NCBI GenBank assembly: GCA_031291075.1
Contig: JARLJS010000093.1
Coordinates: 1-64,000, forward strand
Reading direction: 5' to 3'
DNA length: 64,000 nt
Source: Nevskia sp.
GTDB taxonomy: Bacteria; Pseudomonadota; Gammaproteobacteria; Nevskiales; Nevskiaceae
The stretch's first letter is position 1. Each line of letters starts with the position of its first letter. Positions 26,604-36,939 of the stretch are shown piece after piece. Both the position numbers and the translations under genes were made by a program. The notes below the pieces were generated by a model, which saw nothing but the letters and a program-made list of their open reading frames with translations, was not told where the DNA came from and made no database searches.

Positions 26604-28052
26604 ATGAATCTTTCCAGGCTGGGGAAGCCGGCCGCGTTTTTGTCCGCGCTGCTGTTGACGATGCCGGTGCTCGCTGCGGAGCCGCCGCCGGCGGTGGATC
26701 CGGCCGTGCTGGCGCGCGTCCGCGACGCCGCCATGAACAGCGACTGGGCTTACCAGCGCCTGAGCGACCTCACCGACAGGATCGGTCCGCGCCTGTCGGG
26801 ATCGCCCCAGGCGGAGGCCGCCGTGGTCCAGGTCGCGGCCGCCCTGCGGAGCGCCGGGCTGCAGGTGAGCCTGCAGCCGGCCAAGGTGCCGCATTGGGTA
26901 CGCGGCGAGGAAGCCGCCGAGCTGGTCGAATACCCGGGGCGTCCGGATGGCATCGTGCAGCACCTGCGCCTGACCACGCTGGGCGGCTCCGTCGCCACGC
27001 CCAAGGCAGGTCTCACCGCGCCGCTGCTGGTGGTGCACAGCTTCGACGAGCTGAAGGCGCGCGCGGCCGAGGCCAAGAACGCCATCGTGCTGTTCGACGT
27101 GGCCTTCGATCAGGACCTGGCCGATAACGGTCTCGCCGGTGCCGCCTACGTCCAGGCGGTCGAGTACCGGGTCAAGGGCGCCAGCGCGGCGGCGCGGGCG
27201 GGAGCGGTGGCCTCGTTGATCCGTTCCGTCGGTGGCGCCGATTTCCGCCTGCCGCATACCGGCGTGATGCACTACGACGCCGACGCGCCGAAGATCCCCA
27301 CCGCCGCGCTCAGCGCCGAGGACGCGATGCTGGCGGCCCGGCTCGCCGCGCAAGGGGCCGTGACGATGCACCTGAAGCTGACGCCGCAGACGCTGCCGGA
27401 TGCCGACAGCCACAACGTCATCGCCGACCTGCCCGGGCGCGACAAGCCCGACGAAGTGGTGATCGTGTCCGGCCACCTCGACAGCTGGGACCTGGCGCAG
27501 GGTGCCATCGATGACGGCGCCGGGGTCACCTCGGCGATGGGCGCGGCACAGTTGCTCAAGTCGCTGGACCTGCGGGCGCGGCGCACCATCCGCGTCGTCG
27601 CCTGGATGAACGAGGAGAACGGCGGTGGCGGCAGCAAGGCCTACTTCGAGGCGAACAAGGACAGGCTGGTGCAGCACGCCGCCGTGATCGAGAGCGACTC
27701 CGGCGCCGGCAAACCGCTGGGCCTGCAGGCCAATGTGACACTGGAATCCGTGGCCGCGCTGCACCCCGTCACCGAGGCGCTGCGGTCGCTTGGCGCCGCC
27801 GCCATCGAACGCCGCGACGAGGCTGTGGGCGCGGATATCGAACCCCTGCAGAACGCCGGCGTACCAGGCTTCGAACCGCTGCTCGACGGCCGCAGCTACT
27901 TCTTCTATCACCACACCGCTGCCGACACCCTGGACAAGGTCAAGCCGGACAATCTGCGGCGCCAGGTGGCGACGCTGGCCGTGCTGGCCTATTACCTGGC
28001 GGAGATGCCTGAGCCGCTGCCGCGGCTGCCGCCGAGGAAAGAAGAGAACTGA
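26604..28052 (+). CDS. M28-family zinc metallopeptidase, exported
   Basis: Start chosen at ATG 26604, giving 482 residues with a signal peptide cut after VLAA near residue 25. The zinc site is visible as SGHLDSWD (His, Asp), AIDDGAG (bridging Asp), NEENGGGGSKAY (catalytic Glu and ligand), ESDSGAG and the late HHTAADT (His). The layout follows carboxypeptidase Q / aminopeptidase members, with a PA-type insert near 90-260. The likely role is periplasmic or extracellular peptide degradation. Confidence 0.9.
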   Translation: MNLSRLGKPAAFLSALLLTMPVLAAEPPPAVDPAVLARVRDAAMNSDWAYQRLSDLTDRIGPRLSGSPQAEAAVVQVAAALRSAGLQVSLQPAKVPHWVRGEEAAELVEYPGRPDGIVQHLRLTTLGGSVATPKAGLTAPLLVVHSFDELKARAAEAKNAIVLFDVAFDQDLADNGLAGAAYVQAVEYRVKGASAAARAGAVASLIRSVGGADFRLPHTGVMHYDADAPKIPTAALSAEDAMLAARLAAQGAVTMHLKLTPQTLPDADSHNVIADLPGRDKPDEVVIVSGHLDSWDLAQGAIDDGAGVTSAMGAAQLLKSLDLRARRTIRVVAWMNEENGGGGSKAYFEANKDRLVQHAAVIESDSGAGKPLGLQANVTLESVAALHPVTEALRSLGAAAIERRDEAVGADIEPLQNAGVPGFEPLLDGRSYFFYHHTAADTLDKVKPDNLRRQVATLAVLAYYLAEMPEPLPRLPPRKEEN

Positions 28053-28095
28053 TAGCTTGAATGCGACCGAGCCCGGGGTTCCCTAGTAGTGCACC

Positions 28096-29025
28096 TCAGT
28101 CCAAACGGCTGATAACGGTGGATGCCCAGGAGAGGCCGACGCCGAAGCCGGAAATGGCGACATGCCGGTCGCCGGGTTTCAAGTTCTGCGAAAGCGCTAT
28201 GGGGATGGACGAACTGACCGTGTTGCCGTAGTCCTCGGCATAGAATTCGACCTTTTCCGGCGCGTTGAGGGCCTGGCCGATGCTTTCCACCACCACGCGG
28301 CTGCCCTGGTGGAGTACGAAGCGGTCAATCCGGTCCACGGTGAGGCCGTTGAGACGGACGGCATTCTGCAGGCTCGCCGGCACTTTGGAGACGGAGAAGC
28401 TCAGCACGGCCTTGCCGTCCATGTAGAGCTTTCCGTCCCGATTCAGCCGCACTTCCAGCGCCTGGCCACAACCACCGATGGTGCCCATGTCGAACCGGCC
28501 GATCGTCCATCTGGGCTGATCGCTGAGCAGCGTGACCGCTGCCGCATCCCCGAACAGCAGGGCGGTGCGGCGGTCGTCGCGATCGATGATCGGGGAGTAC
28601 GGATCCGCCGTGAACAGCAGGCCGCAGCTCAGCCCATTGGCCTCCATGAAGCTCTTGGCGATGGACAGCGCGTAGACATACCCGGAGCAGCCGAGTCCGA
28701 TGTCGAACGCAGCGCAGCGCTCCTGCAGGCCGAGCTTGCCATGCACGATGGCCGAGGTTTGCGGCAAGCCATGACCATCCGGGTTCTGGGTCACCACGAT
28801 CAGGCAATCCACCTGTGAGCGCGAAGCGAGGCCTGAAGCGAACAGTTTCAGGGCTGCGGCGACGCAAAGGTCCGAGGTTTCCTGCTCCGGCGCCTTCCTT
28901 GCGATGCGACGGACGCCGATGCGCTTCTCCAGCGTACCTTCCTTCAGCCGCAGTTCCACCTCGCGGGGTGCGTTGTCGAGCCGCTCCGCGGGTATTTCCG
29001 TGAAAATTGCCTGGATGCCGATCAT
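28096..29025 (-). CDS. 3-oxoacyl-ACP synthase III (KAS III)-family protein
   Basis: Start at 29025 overlaps the acyl-CoA dehydrogenase stop by four bases. The 309-residue thiolase-fold protein has Cys113 in GLGCSGYVYAL, His in VLHQGSRV and Asn in GNTVSSSIP, the full Cys-His-Asn triad of KAS III. FabH normally condenses acetyl-CoA with malonyl-ACP, but location at the end of a catabolic operon suggests a specialised role, either condensing or cleaving an acyl chain. The divergence at the N-terminus (MIGIQAIFTEIPAERL) supports a non-housekeeping member. Confidence 0.8.
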   Translation of the reverse strand: MIGIQAIFTEIPAERLDNAPREVELRLKEGTLEKRIGVRRIARKAPEQETSDLCVAAALKLFASGLASRSQVDCLIVVTQNPDGHGLPQTSAIVHGKLGLQERCAAFDIGLGCSGYVYALSIAKSFMEANGLSCGLLFTADPYSPIIDRDDRRTALLFGDAAAVTLLSDQPRWTIGRFDMGTIGGCGQALEVRLNRDGKLYMDGKAVLSFSVSKVPASLQNAVRLNGLTVDRIDRFVLHQGSRVVVESIGQALNAPEKVEFYAEDYGNTVSSSIPIALSQNLKPGDRHVAISGFGVGLSWASTVISRLD

Positions 29026-30182
29026 GTCTGCTCGAGGAGTTTTTTTGCGATGCTCCAGCGGTGCACTTCGCTGGGGCCGTCGTAGATGCGGAAAGCGCGC
29101 ACGTCCTTGAAGATGCGCATCACGATCGTCTCGCCGGTGACCCCCTGGCCGCCGAGGATCTGCACGCAACGGTCCACGATGCGCCAGACGGCTTCCGAGA
29201 CCGCCACCTTGGACATGCTCGATTCGAGCGCGCCCTTGCCGCCCTGATCCAGCACCCAGGCGGTATGCGCAATGCTGAGCCGCGCCTGGTGCAGGTCCAT
29301 CGCATTGTCCGCCAGCATGAAGCCGACGCCTTCGTGCTCACCCAGGCGCTTGCCGAAGGCTTCCCGCCTGCGTGCATAGGCGAGGGCGACGTCATGCGCC
29401 CGCCTTGCCGCGCCAAGCCAGCGCATGCAGTGCGTCAGCCGTGCCGGCGCCAGGCGCACCTGGGCATAGCGGAAGCCCTTGCCGATGCCGCCGAGCACGT
29501 CGGCCGCCGGTACGCGCAGCTGGTCGAAGTGCAGTACGCCGTGACCGCCGGTGAAGCAGGAATCCAGCGAATCCATCAGACGCTCCAGGCGGATCGCGGG
29601 CTGGTTCATGTCCGCCAGGAACATGGTCGCGGCGCCGTCCTCCATCCTGGCCATGACGATGACGAAGGCGGCACCCTCGGCGCCGGTGATGAACCACTTG
29701 GTGCCGTTGACGACGTAGTGGTCACCGTCCCGCACGGCCGTGGTCTGCAGCATGGACGGGTCCGCGCCCGCTCCGGGCGCGGGCTCGGTCATGGCAAAAC
29801 AGGAGCGCGTGCGGCCTTCCACCAGGGGCCGCAGCCAGCGCTCTTTCTGCTCCGGCGTGGCAACCACTTCCAGCAGGTGGATGTTGCCTTCGTCGGGAGC
29901 ATGAATGTTGAGGGCTACCGGACCCAGCGGCGAGTAGCCGGCTTCTTCGAACACCACCGCCTTGGCGGCATGCGACAAGCCCAGGCCGCCCATTTCACAG
30001 CTGGCGTGGGGCGTCAGCAGGCCCGCTGCGCGCGCCCTGGCCACGAGCTCGGCCCTCAGCGATTCCTCAGGCCCGTGCGGCGTCTGCCGCGCATCACCTT
30101 CCAACGGGATGACCTGTTCGGCGATGAAGCGGCGGGTGCGCTCCTGCAGGTCCTGCAATTCGGCGGGCTGGCTGAAATCCAC
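29022..30182 (-). CDS. Acyl-CoA dehydrogenase, ACAD10/11-like
   Basis: The 386-residue flavoenzyme has the N-terminal helical, central beta and C-terminal helical domains of the family: CFAMTEPAPGAGADPSMLQT, KWFITGAEGA and the closing segment IYDGPSEVHRWSIAKKLL. The DGPxEVH ending resembles human ACAD10/11 and bacterial relatives that process 4-phosphorylated acyl-CoAs rather than ordinary dehydrogenases. It lies 16 bases after the phosphotransferase gene, the same partner that is fused to the dehydrogenase in ACAD10/11. Confidence 0.88.
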   Translation of the reverse strand: MDFSQPAELQDLQERTRRFIAEQVIPLEGDARQTPHGPEESLRAELVARARAAGLLTPHASCEMGGLGLSHAAKAVVFEEAGYSPLGPVALNIHAPDEGNIHLLEVVATPEQKERWLRPLVEGRTRSCFAMTEPAPGAGADPSMLQTTAVRDGDHYVVNGTKWFITGAEGAAFVIVMARMEDGAATMFLADMNQPAIRLERLMDSLDSCFTGGHGVLHFDQLRVPAADVLGGIGKGFRYAQVRLAPARLTHCMRWLGAARRAHDVALAYARRREAFGKRLGEHEGVGFMLADNAMDLHQARLSIAHTAWVLDQGGKGALESSMSKVAVSEAVWRIVDRCVQILGGQGVTGETIVMRIFKDVRAFRIYDGPSEVHRWSIAKKLLEQT

Positions 30183-30198
30183 GGGGTTTTCCTGGGGG

Positions 30199-31271
<1,073 letters not shown>

Positions 31272-31275
<4 letters not shown>

Positions 31276-32039
31276 GTTCCGGCGAAGTTGGGGGGACGCT
31301 TTTCGGCGAAGGCCTGCACCGCTTCGAGAAAATCCCCGCTCTGGGAGAGCACGGCCTGCGTGTCGGCTTCCCACGCCAGCAGGGTATCCAGGTTGAGCGG
31401 CAGGCGGGCCAGCGCGGCCTTGGTGGCGGCCATGCTGCCGGTGGGTTGCCGCACCAGGCGCTGCGCCAGCTCGATGGCGCCATCCAGCACCTTGCCAGGC
31501 TCGCTCAAGCGATCGACGAGCCCCCATTCGTACGCCTTGGAGCCGGGAATGGCTTCGCACAGCATCACGATTTCACGCATCCGGCCCATGCCGACGCGCT
31601 GCGTCAGGGTCCACATCAGGCCGTAGTCCGGTACCAGGTTGACCTTGCCGAATGCGGCGCAGAAGCTGGCCTTGTCGTCGGCCACCACGAAGTCGCAGGC
31701 CAGGGCCAGGGAGAACCCGGCGCCATAGGCATTGCCTTCGACCGCCGCGACCGCCGGCAGGCGGCCGCCGACCAGTGCGCGGATCATGCGATGCCCCACC
31801 AGCATGGAGCGGCGCATCTCCAGTATCGGCAGATGGAGGCCGCCCAGATCGCCACCCACGCAGAAGTGCGTCCCGCCGGTCAGCACCAGCGCATGCACCG
31901 ACCGGTCGTCCTGGATATCCGTGAGGACTCTCGACAGGGCTGCGACAAGCTCCACTCCAAGGGCGTTGCGCTTGCGCGGCAGGTTCAGGGTGATGATCGC
32001 AACTTCGTCGCGACGCTCGACCAGTACGGTATCCGCCAT
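31272..32039 (-). CDS. Crotonase-family protein, PaaG-like isomerase type
   Basis: First gene of the minus-strand catabolic arm. The 255-residue protein has the crotonase core (FCVGGDLGG, EGNAYGAGFSLALACDF), but the two hydratase glutamates are replaced by Ser in GAGFSLA and Phe in AAFGKVN. An Asp in NLVPDYGLMW occupies the place of the catalytic Asp of PaaG-like isomerases. I therefore favour double-bond isomerisation or another crotonase reaction over simple hydration. Its start is 91 bases from the divergent TetR start. Confidence 0.82.
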
Positions 32040-32093
32040 TTGCTCGGCCTCCGGGCCCCTCGATGATTGACTGCGCCGGGGTGCCAGTATAAG

Positions 32094-32110
32094 TTGCTTG
32101 TTACAAGCAA
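32094..32110. promoter_or_regulatory. TetR-type operator palindrome between divergent operons
   Basis: TTGCTTG-TTA-CAAGCAA is a perfect seven-base dyad with a three-base centre, the size usual for TetR operators. It sits 20 bases before the TetR ATG and 54 bases before the divergent crotonase start, so binding could repress both arms. Confidence 0.7.
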
Positions 32111-32130
32111 GTAAATGTGCAGGGGTGAAA

Positions 32131-32748
32131 ATGGTTGTGGCGGTCTCAAGGCGGCGCCAGGAGGACAGGACCGCGTTGTCCGATCAGCGCATGACCGCAT
32201 CTGCCATTGGCCTGTTGGTGGATGTCGGCATCGCCGGCACGACCCTGGCGGCAATCGGCGAGCGCGCCGGCTATTCGAGAGGGCTGGCAACCCACCGCTT
32301 CGGCTCCAAGGCCCGCCTGCTGGCGCACGTGCACGATACGGTCGCGTCCGACTGGATCAGGCGGGTGCAGGCTGCCGTGGGCGACCGCGTCGGGGTGGAG
32401 GCGCTGGAGCACGTGGTGGACGCCTTGTGCGGATTCATCGAAGACGAACCCGACGAGCTGCGGGCGATGTACCTGCTGCGCTACGCCAGCATCGACCCGG
32501 CTTCCGAATATCGCGCCAACGTCGCCAAGGTGCACAAGGCGCAGTGCCGCGATGCACGGCGCTGGATCGAGGAAGGACAGAAGGCCGGCGGTATCAGCCC
32601 GAAAGTCAATGCGGAACTGGCCGCCGAGTTGTTCTGCGCGACGGCGGACGGCCTGCTGTACCGCTGGCTGGTCAATCCGCGGCTGCCGGTGGCGGCGCTG
32701 CATCGCGCGCTGCGCCGCGAAGTGCGGCGTTCCCTGTCGCTGGCCTAG
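32131..32748 (+). CDS. TetR/AcrR-family regulator of the acyl-CoA catabolic cluster
   Basis: With ATG 32131 the product has 205 residues. The helix-turn-helix region (about 20-65) reads LLVDVGIAGTTLAAIGERAG and SRGLATHRFGSKARLLAHVH; the C-terminal part is a helical ligand domain (VVDALCGFIEDEPDELRAMY). It lies beside a perfect palindrome and between two catabolic arms, so it probably represses both until an acyl-CoA inducer binds. A thiolase gene follows after 28 bases. Confidence 0.88.
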   Translation: MVVAVSRRRQEDRTALSDQRMTASAIGLLVDVGIAGTTLAAIGERAGYSRGLATHRFGSKARLLAHVHDTVASDWIRRVQAAVGDRVGVEALEHVVDALCGFIEDEPDELRAMYLLRYASIDPASEYRANVAKVHKAQCRDARRWIEEGQKAGGISPKVNAELAAELFCATADGLLYRWLVNPRLPVAALHRALRREVRRSLSLA

Positions 32749-32776
32749 CCGAAGCGCCAATCGAGTTGGAGGAGCA

Positions 32777-33985
32777 ATGACGCAGGCCCTGATTTACGAC
32801 CACGTGCGCACGCCCCGCGGCAAGGGCCGCGCCGACGGCAAGCTGCACGAGATCACCCCGATTCAACTGGCCACGCAGGCACTGGACGCGGTCCGCGGGC
32901 GTTCGAGCCTGGATACGGCGCTGGTCGACGACGTCATCCTGGGCTGCGTGATGCCGGTCGGGGAGCAGGGCTGCAATATCGCGCGCGTCGCCGCGCTGAA
33001 CGCCGACTACGCGGTCACCGTCCCCGGTCAGCAGCTCAACCGCTTCTGTGCGTCGGGGCTGGAGGCGGTGAACCTTGCCGCGGCACTGGTCGACGCAAAG
33101 CAGGCGCAAGCGGTGGTCGCCGGCGGAGTCGAGTCGATGTCGCGCGTGCCGATCGCCTCCGACGGCGGCGCCTGCTACACCGATCCGGCGGTGAACTGGA
33201 AGACCTGGTACATCCCGCAGGGCATCGGCGCCGACCTCATCGCCACCCAGGACGGCTATGGGCGCGAGGACGTGGACGCCTTTGCGGTCGAATCGCAGCG
33301 GCGGGCGGCATGGTCCTGGGCGCAAGGCTGCTTCGACCGTTCGATCGTTCCGGTGAAGGACGTGCTGGGACAAGTGGTGCTGGCGCGGGACGAGCATCTC
33401 CGCCCGGGTACCGGACTGGCGGATCTTGCCAAGCTCAAGCCGGCCTTTGCCGAAGCCGGGGACCGCAATGGCTACGATGCCGTGGCGCTATACCGCTATC
33501 CCCGGGTCGAGTCGATCCAGCACGTACATACCGGCGGCAACTCCAGCGGCATCGTTGACGGCGCCGCCGCGGTTCTGGTCGGCAACAAGGCGTTCGGCAG
33601 GAGGGCAGGGCTCAAGCCGCGGGCGCGCATCCGCGGCTTCGCCTCCATCGGCAGCGAGCCGGCCATCATGTTGACCGGTCCGGTTCCCTGCACCGAAAAG
33701 CTGTTGAAGCGGACGCGGATGTCGATCGAGGATATCGACCTGTTCGAAGTCAATGAGGCCTTTGCCGCAGTGGTCATGCGCTTCATGCGCCACTTCGACA
33801 TTCCGCACGACCGGGTCAACGTGAATGGCGGAGCTATCGCCCTGGGCCACCCGCTGGGCGCCACCGGCGCCATGATTCTCGGCACGGTGCTGGACGAACT
33901 GGAGCGGCGCGACCTCGGCACCGCGCTGATCACCTTGTGTGCCGCCGCCGGAATGGCCACTGCCACGATCATCGAGCGCATATGA
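32777..33985 (+). CDS. Acetyl-CoA C-acyltransferase (thiolase), catabolic
   Basis: The ribosome site GGAGGAG precedes ATG 32777, giving 402 residues. Catalytic residues are Cys91 (LNRFCASGLEA), the NEAFAAV segment, His in [17 protein letters not shown], and the late Cys in ITLCAAAGM. It differs clearly from fadA at 19368, so it is likely specific to the substrate of this cluster. The stop overlaps the next start by four bases (ATGA), which is the usual reverse order (thiolase before FadB-like). Confidence 0.92.
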   Translation: MTQALIYDHVRTPRGKGRADGKLHEITPIQLATQALDAVRGRSSLDTALVDDVILGCVMPVGEQGCNIARVAALNADYAVTVPGQQLNRFCASGLEAVNLAAALVDAKQAQAVVAGGVESMSRVPIASDGGACYTDPAVNWKTWYIPQGIGADLIATQDGYGREDVDAFAVESQRRAAWSWAQGCFDRSIVPVKDVLGQVVLARDEHLRPGTGLADLAKLKPAFAEAGDRNGYDAVALYRYPRVESIQHVHTGGNSSGIVDGAAAVLVGNKAFGRRAGLKPRARIRGFASIGSEPAIMLTGPVPCTEKLLKRTRMSIEDIDLFEVNEAFAAVVMRFMRHFDIPHDRVNVNGGAIALGHPLGATGAMILGTVLDELERRDLGTALITLCAAAGMATATIIERI

Positions 33986-36156
33986 ACGACATGAGCGCAG
34001 CTTGCCTGAAGACGATCCGCTTCGAGCTGGATGCCGACGGGATTGCCCTGATCACCATCGATGTGCCGGGCAGGCCGATGAACGTGCTGACGCCGGACCT
34101 GGAAGCGGACCTGGCCGCGGCCATCTCGTGCATCGCTGCCGGTGCATCGATCAAGGGTGTGGTGATCACCTCGGGAAAAGCCAACGGCTTCATCGCCGGA
34201 GCCGATCTCAAGGACCTGGTCACCGCTTACGGCCGCGACACGGCACAGCAGGCCTATGCCCGCAGCGAGAAGCTGTCCTCTCTCTATCGGCGCCTGGAAT
34301 CCTGCGGCAAGCCGGTGGCGGCGGCGATCAACGGCCTGGCGCTGGGCGGCGGCCTGGAGCTGTGCCTGGCCTGCCATTTCCGCGTACTGTCGGACGACCC
34401 GCGCGCGGTGCTCGGCCTGCCGGAAGTGAAGGTCGGGCTGCTGCCCGGAGCGGGCGGCACGCAACGCCTGCCGCGCCTGATCGGCATCGCCAATGCCCTG
34501 CCGCTGATGCTCGGCGGCGAGCCGGTTGCGCCGCAGCAGGCGCTGAAGCTCGGCATGGTCCACGCCCTGGCTCCGCCGGCGCAGCTGCTGGACAGCGCGC
34601 GGCAATGGATTCTCGGCGGGCCCAAGCCGGAGCAACCCTGGGACGTGAAGGGCTTCCGCGTTCCTGGCGGCGCCGGGTGCCTGGCGCCGCACGCCACGGA
34701 ATCGTTCCAGGCCGGCACCTCGCGTCTGGCGCGCAGCACCCAGCGCAATTATCCGGCGCCGTTGGCAATCGCATCGGCGGTGTTCGAGGGCACCCTGGTG
34801 CCGATCGACGTGGGCCTGCGCATCGAGTCGAAGTACTTTGCCAAGCTGCTGATCGATCCGGTGGCGCGCAACCTGATGCGCACCATGTTCATCAACAAGA
34901 ACGCGGCGGACAAGCTGGTGCGCCGGCCGCCGGGGGTGGCCAGGTCCGCCGTAAGGAAACTGGGAGTGCTGGGCGCCGGCATGATGGGGGCGGGTATCGC
35001 CCACGTTGCCGCGCTGGCCGGTATCGAGGTGGTGCTGCTCGACGCCACGCAGGAACAGGCGGACAAGGGCAAGGCCCGCTCGGCCGACCTGCTGGCCAGG
35101 GAACTGCAGAAAGGGCGTACGACGCAGGACCGGATCGACACCGCGCTCGGTCGCATCGTCTGCACCACCGACTACGGTCAGCTCACCGGCTGCGACCTGG
35201 TGGTGGAGGCGGTGTTCGAGAACCGCGACGTCAAGCACGCGGTGACGCAGAAGGCCGCCGCCGTGCTGGGACCGCATGCGCTGTTCGCCAGCAACACCTC
35301 CACCCTGCCGATCACCGGGCTGGCGGCGTCATTCCCGCGCGAGGAGCAGTTCATCGGCGTCCATTTTTTTTCGCCAGTCGAGCGCATGCCTTTGGTGGAA
35401 GTGATCCGCGGCGCAAAGACCAGCGACGCGACCCTGGCCAGGACCTTGGATTTCGTGGCGCAACTGCGCAAGACGCCCATCGTGGTGAACGATTCACCGG
35501 GCTTCTTCACCAGCCGGGTGTTCGGGACCTTCGTCGACGAAGGCATGGCCATGCTGGCCGAGGGGGTGGAGCCGGCCCTGATCGAGAACGCCGCGCGCAT
35601 GGCCGGAATGCCGGTGGGGCCACTGGCCATTTGCGACGAGGTGACCATCGAGTTGCAGCTGAAGGTGCACCAGCAGGCCCTGGCGGACGGGCTGCCGGAA
35701 CGGTTCCAGCGCCTGACCGCAATCGAGGTGGTGAAGAAGATGGTTGAACTCGGCCGCATCGGCCGCCGCGGCGGGGCCGGGTTCTACGAATATCCGGCCG
35801 GGGGCGGCAAGCGGCTCTGGGCCGGGCTGGGCGAGGTGTTTCCGGTCAGGCCGCTGCAGCCGGACGCGGAACAGCTGAAGCGCCGCTTCCTCTTCATCCA
35901 GGCGCTCGAATCGGCGCGCTGCGTGGAGGAGAACGTGATTGCCGATCCGATGGACGCCGATCTCGGCTCGATCCTGGGCATCGGCTTTCCCTCCTGGACC
36001 GGCGGTACCTTGTCATTGATCGAGACCGTCGGCGTGGATGCCTTCTTCAGCGATTGCCGGCGGCTGGCGAGACACCATGGCGCGCGCTTCCTGCCGTCTC
36101 CGGCGCTGATCCAGCGGGGCAAGGCCAACGTCCTGTACTACCAGGAAGCCGCCTGA
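33982..36156 (+). CDS. FadB-like enoyl-CoA hydratase / 3-hydroxyacyl-CoA dehydrogenase, second copy
   Basis: The 724-residue bifunctional enzyme keeps both hydratase glutamates (LGGGLELCL and LGLPEVKVG), so unlike the two single-domain crotonases here it should hydrate. The dehydrogenase part starts near residue 325 with GVLGAGMMGAGIAH, followed by SNTSTLPITG and HFFSPVERMPLVEV. It is coupled to the thiolase upstream, forming a second beta-oxidation complex separate from fadBA at 17103-20528. Substrate specificity is not visible from sequence. Confidence 0.92.
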   Translation: MNDMSAACLKTIRFELDADGIALITIDVPGRPMNVLTPDLEADLAAAISCIAAGASIKGVVITSGKANGFIAGADLKDLVTAYGRDTAQQAYARSEKLSSLYRRLESCGKPVAAAINGLALGGGLELCLACHFRVLSDDPRAVLGLPEVKVGLLPGAGGTQRLPRLIGIANALPLMLGGEPVAPQQALKLGMVHALAPPAQLLDSARQWILGGPKPEQPWDVKGFRVPGGAGCLAPHATESFQAGTSRLARSTQRNYPAPLAIASAVFEGTLVPIDVGLRIESKYFAKLLIDPVARNLMRTMFINKNAADKLVRRPPGVARSAVRKLGVLGAGMMGAGIAHVAALAGIEVVLLDATQEQADKGKARSADLLARELQKGRTTQDRIDTALGRIVCTTDYGQLTGCDLVVEAVFENRDVKHAVTQKAAAVLGPHALFASNTSTLPITGLAASFPREEQFIGVHFFSPVERMPLVEVIRGAKTSDATLARTLDFVAQLRKTPIVVNDSPGFFTSRVFGTFVDEGMAMLAEGVEPALIENAARMAGMPVGPLAICDEVTIELQLKVHQQALADGLPERFQRLTAIEVVKKMVELGRIGRRGGAGFYEYPAGGGKRLWAGLGEVFPVRPLQPDAEQLKRRFLFIQALESARCVEENVIADPMDADLGSILGIGFPSWTGGTLSLIETVGVDAFFSDCRRLARHHGARFLPSPALIQRGKANVLYYQEAA

Positions 36157-36341
36157 GCGCCCGCCGAAAGCCCGGCATGGGTGTCGACGTCGGCCCCCTG
36201 CATGGCGCGGGTGACGGTGGAGGCGGATCATCAGCGCCCGAGGGTGCGACGAACATGAGCGCAAAATCTACGAAGAAGCTGCGCGGCGCGCCGCCGGGAT
36301 TGGTTCCCGACAAGCTGCTCTCAAGCGAATGGAGTAGAGCG

Positions 36342-36370
36342 TTGGAGACTGCGAAGGGGTGTGCTAAATT
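36342..36370 (+). promoter_or_regulatory. Promoter of the toxin-antitoxin pair
   Basis: TTGGAG (36342-36347), a 17-base spacer and TAAATT (36365-36370) make a good sigma-70 promoter. The expected transcript start falls at or within a base or two of the antitoxin ATG at 36377, so the message may be leaderless. Confidence 0.65.
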
Positions 36371-36376
36371 CGGGTC

Positions 36377-36601
36377 ATGAATCCTGAAGCCATTGAGCGA
36401 GAGGCACTCGGGTTGTCGCTGCCTGAAAGGGCTGCACTCGCGCATAAGTTACTGATCAGCCTGGAGAATTTCTCCGACTCAGAGCATGAGCAAGCATGGT
36501 TCGACGAAGCGGAGCGCAGGGCTGCTCAGATTGACAGTGGTGCCGCGCAGCTCATTTCTTCCGAGGAAGTAAGTCGTAAGGCTCGGGCGCTATTGAAGTG
36601 A
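36377..36601 (+). CDS. Addiction module antitoxin (TIGR02574-like)
   Basis: The 74-residue protein has the pattern of the short antitoxin family found upstream of RelE/ParE toxins: EREALGLSLPERAALAHKLL and a C-terminal helix EEVSRKARALLK. It overlaps the toxin start (GTGA). It should bind and neutralise the toxin and repress its own promoter. Codon use is visibly less GC-rich than the surrounding genes, which suggests horizontal gain. Confidence 0.85.
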   Translation: MNPEAIEREALGLSLPERAALAHKLLISLENFSDSEHEQAWFDEAERRAAQIDSGAAQLISSEEVSRKARALLK

Positions 36602-36897
36602 TCTATCGCTTCCATCTGGAGGCTGAAGCAGAGCACTACGAAGCTGTTGCATTTTACCAGTCACAGAGAGCAGGACTCGGTGAAGGTTATCTCGTTGAGT
36701 TCGAGCAAGTTATGGCCTGTGTAGTTCAAGCGCCGCAAGCTTTTCGCGTTGAACGTAAGCCTGATATTCGACGCGCTCATCTCAAACGTTTTCCTCATAC
36801 GGTGATCTACCGCGAGTTAGAGGGTGCTGTACAAATACTTGCTATCGCCCATAAGCGCCGCCGTCCAGGCTACTGGTCAGGCCGGCTCTCAGACTAA
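36598..36897 (+). CDS. RelE/ParE-family toxin
   Basis: The 99-residue product (GTG start) shows the RelE/ParE fold sequence: FHLEAEAEHYEAVAFYQSQ, GEGYLVEFEQVMACVVQAP, RRAHLKRFPHTVIYRE and the closing AIAHKRRRPGYWSGRL, with the usual basic/His C-terminus. ParE poisons gyrase and RelE cuts ribosome-bound mRNA; sequence alone does not say which. It forms a translationally coupled pair with the antitoxin. Confidence 0.87.
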   Translation: MIYRFHLEAEAEHYEAVAFYQSQRAGLGEGYLVEFEQVMACVVQAPQAFRVERKPDIRRAHLKRFPHTVIYRELEGAVQILAIAHKRRRPGYWSGRLSD

Positions 36898-36939
36898 GAC
36901 TTGCAGCCGTTTTCCGGCGCGGAGCGACGCGAGCCGCGC

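Noticed and set aside
36255-36380. Short frame starting MSAKSTKKLRGAPPG before the antitoxin gene
   Set aside because: It has no ribosome site, overlaps the clear TA promoter and antitoxin start, and is too short to support.
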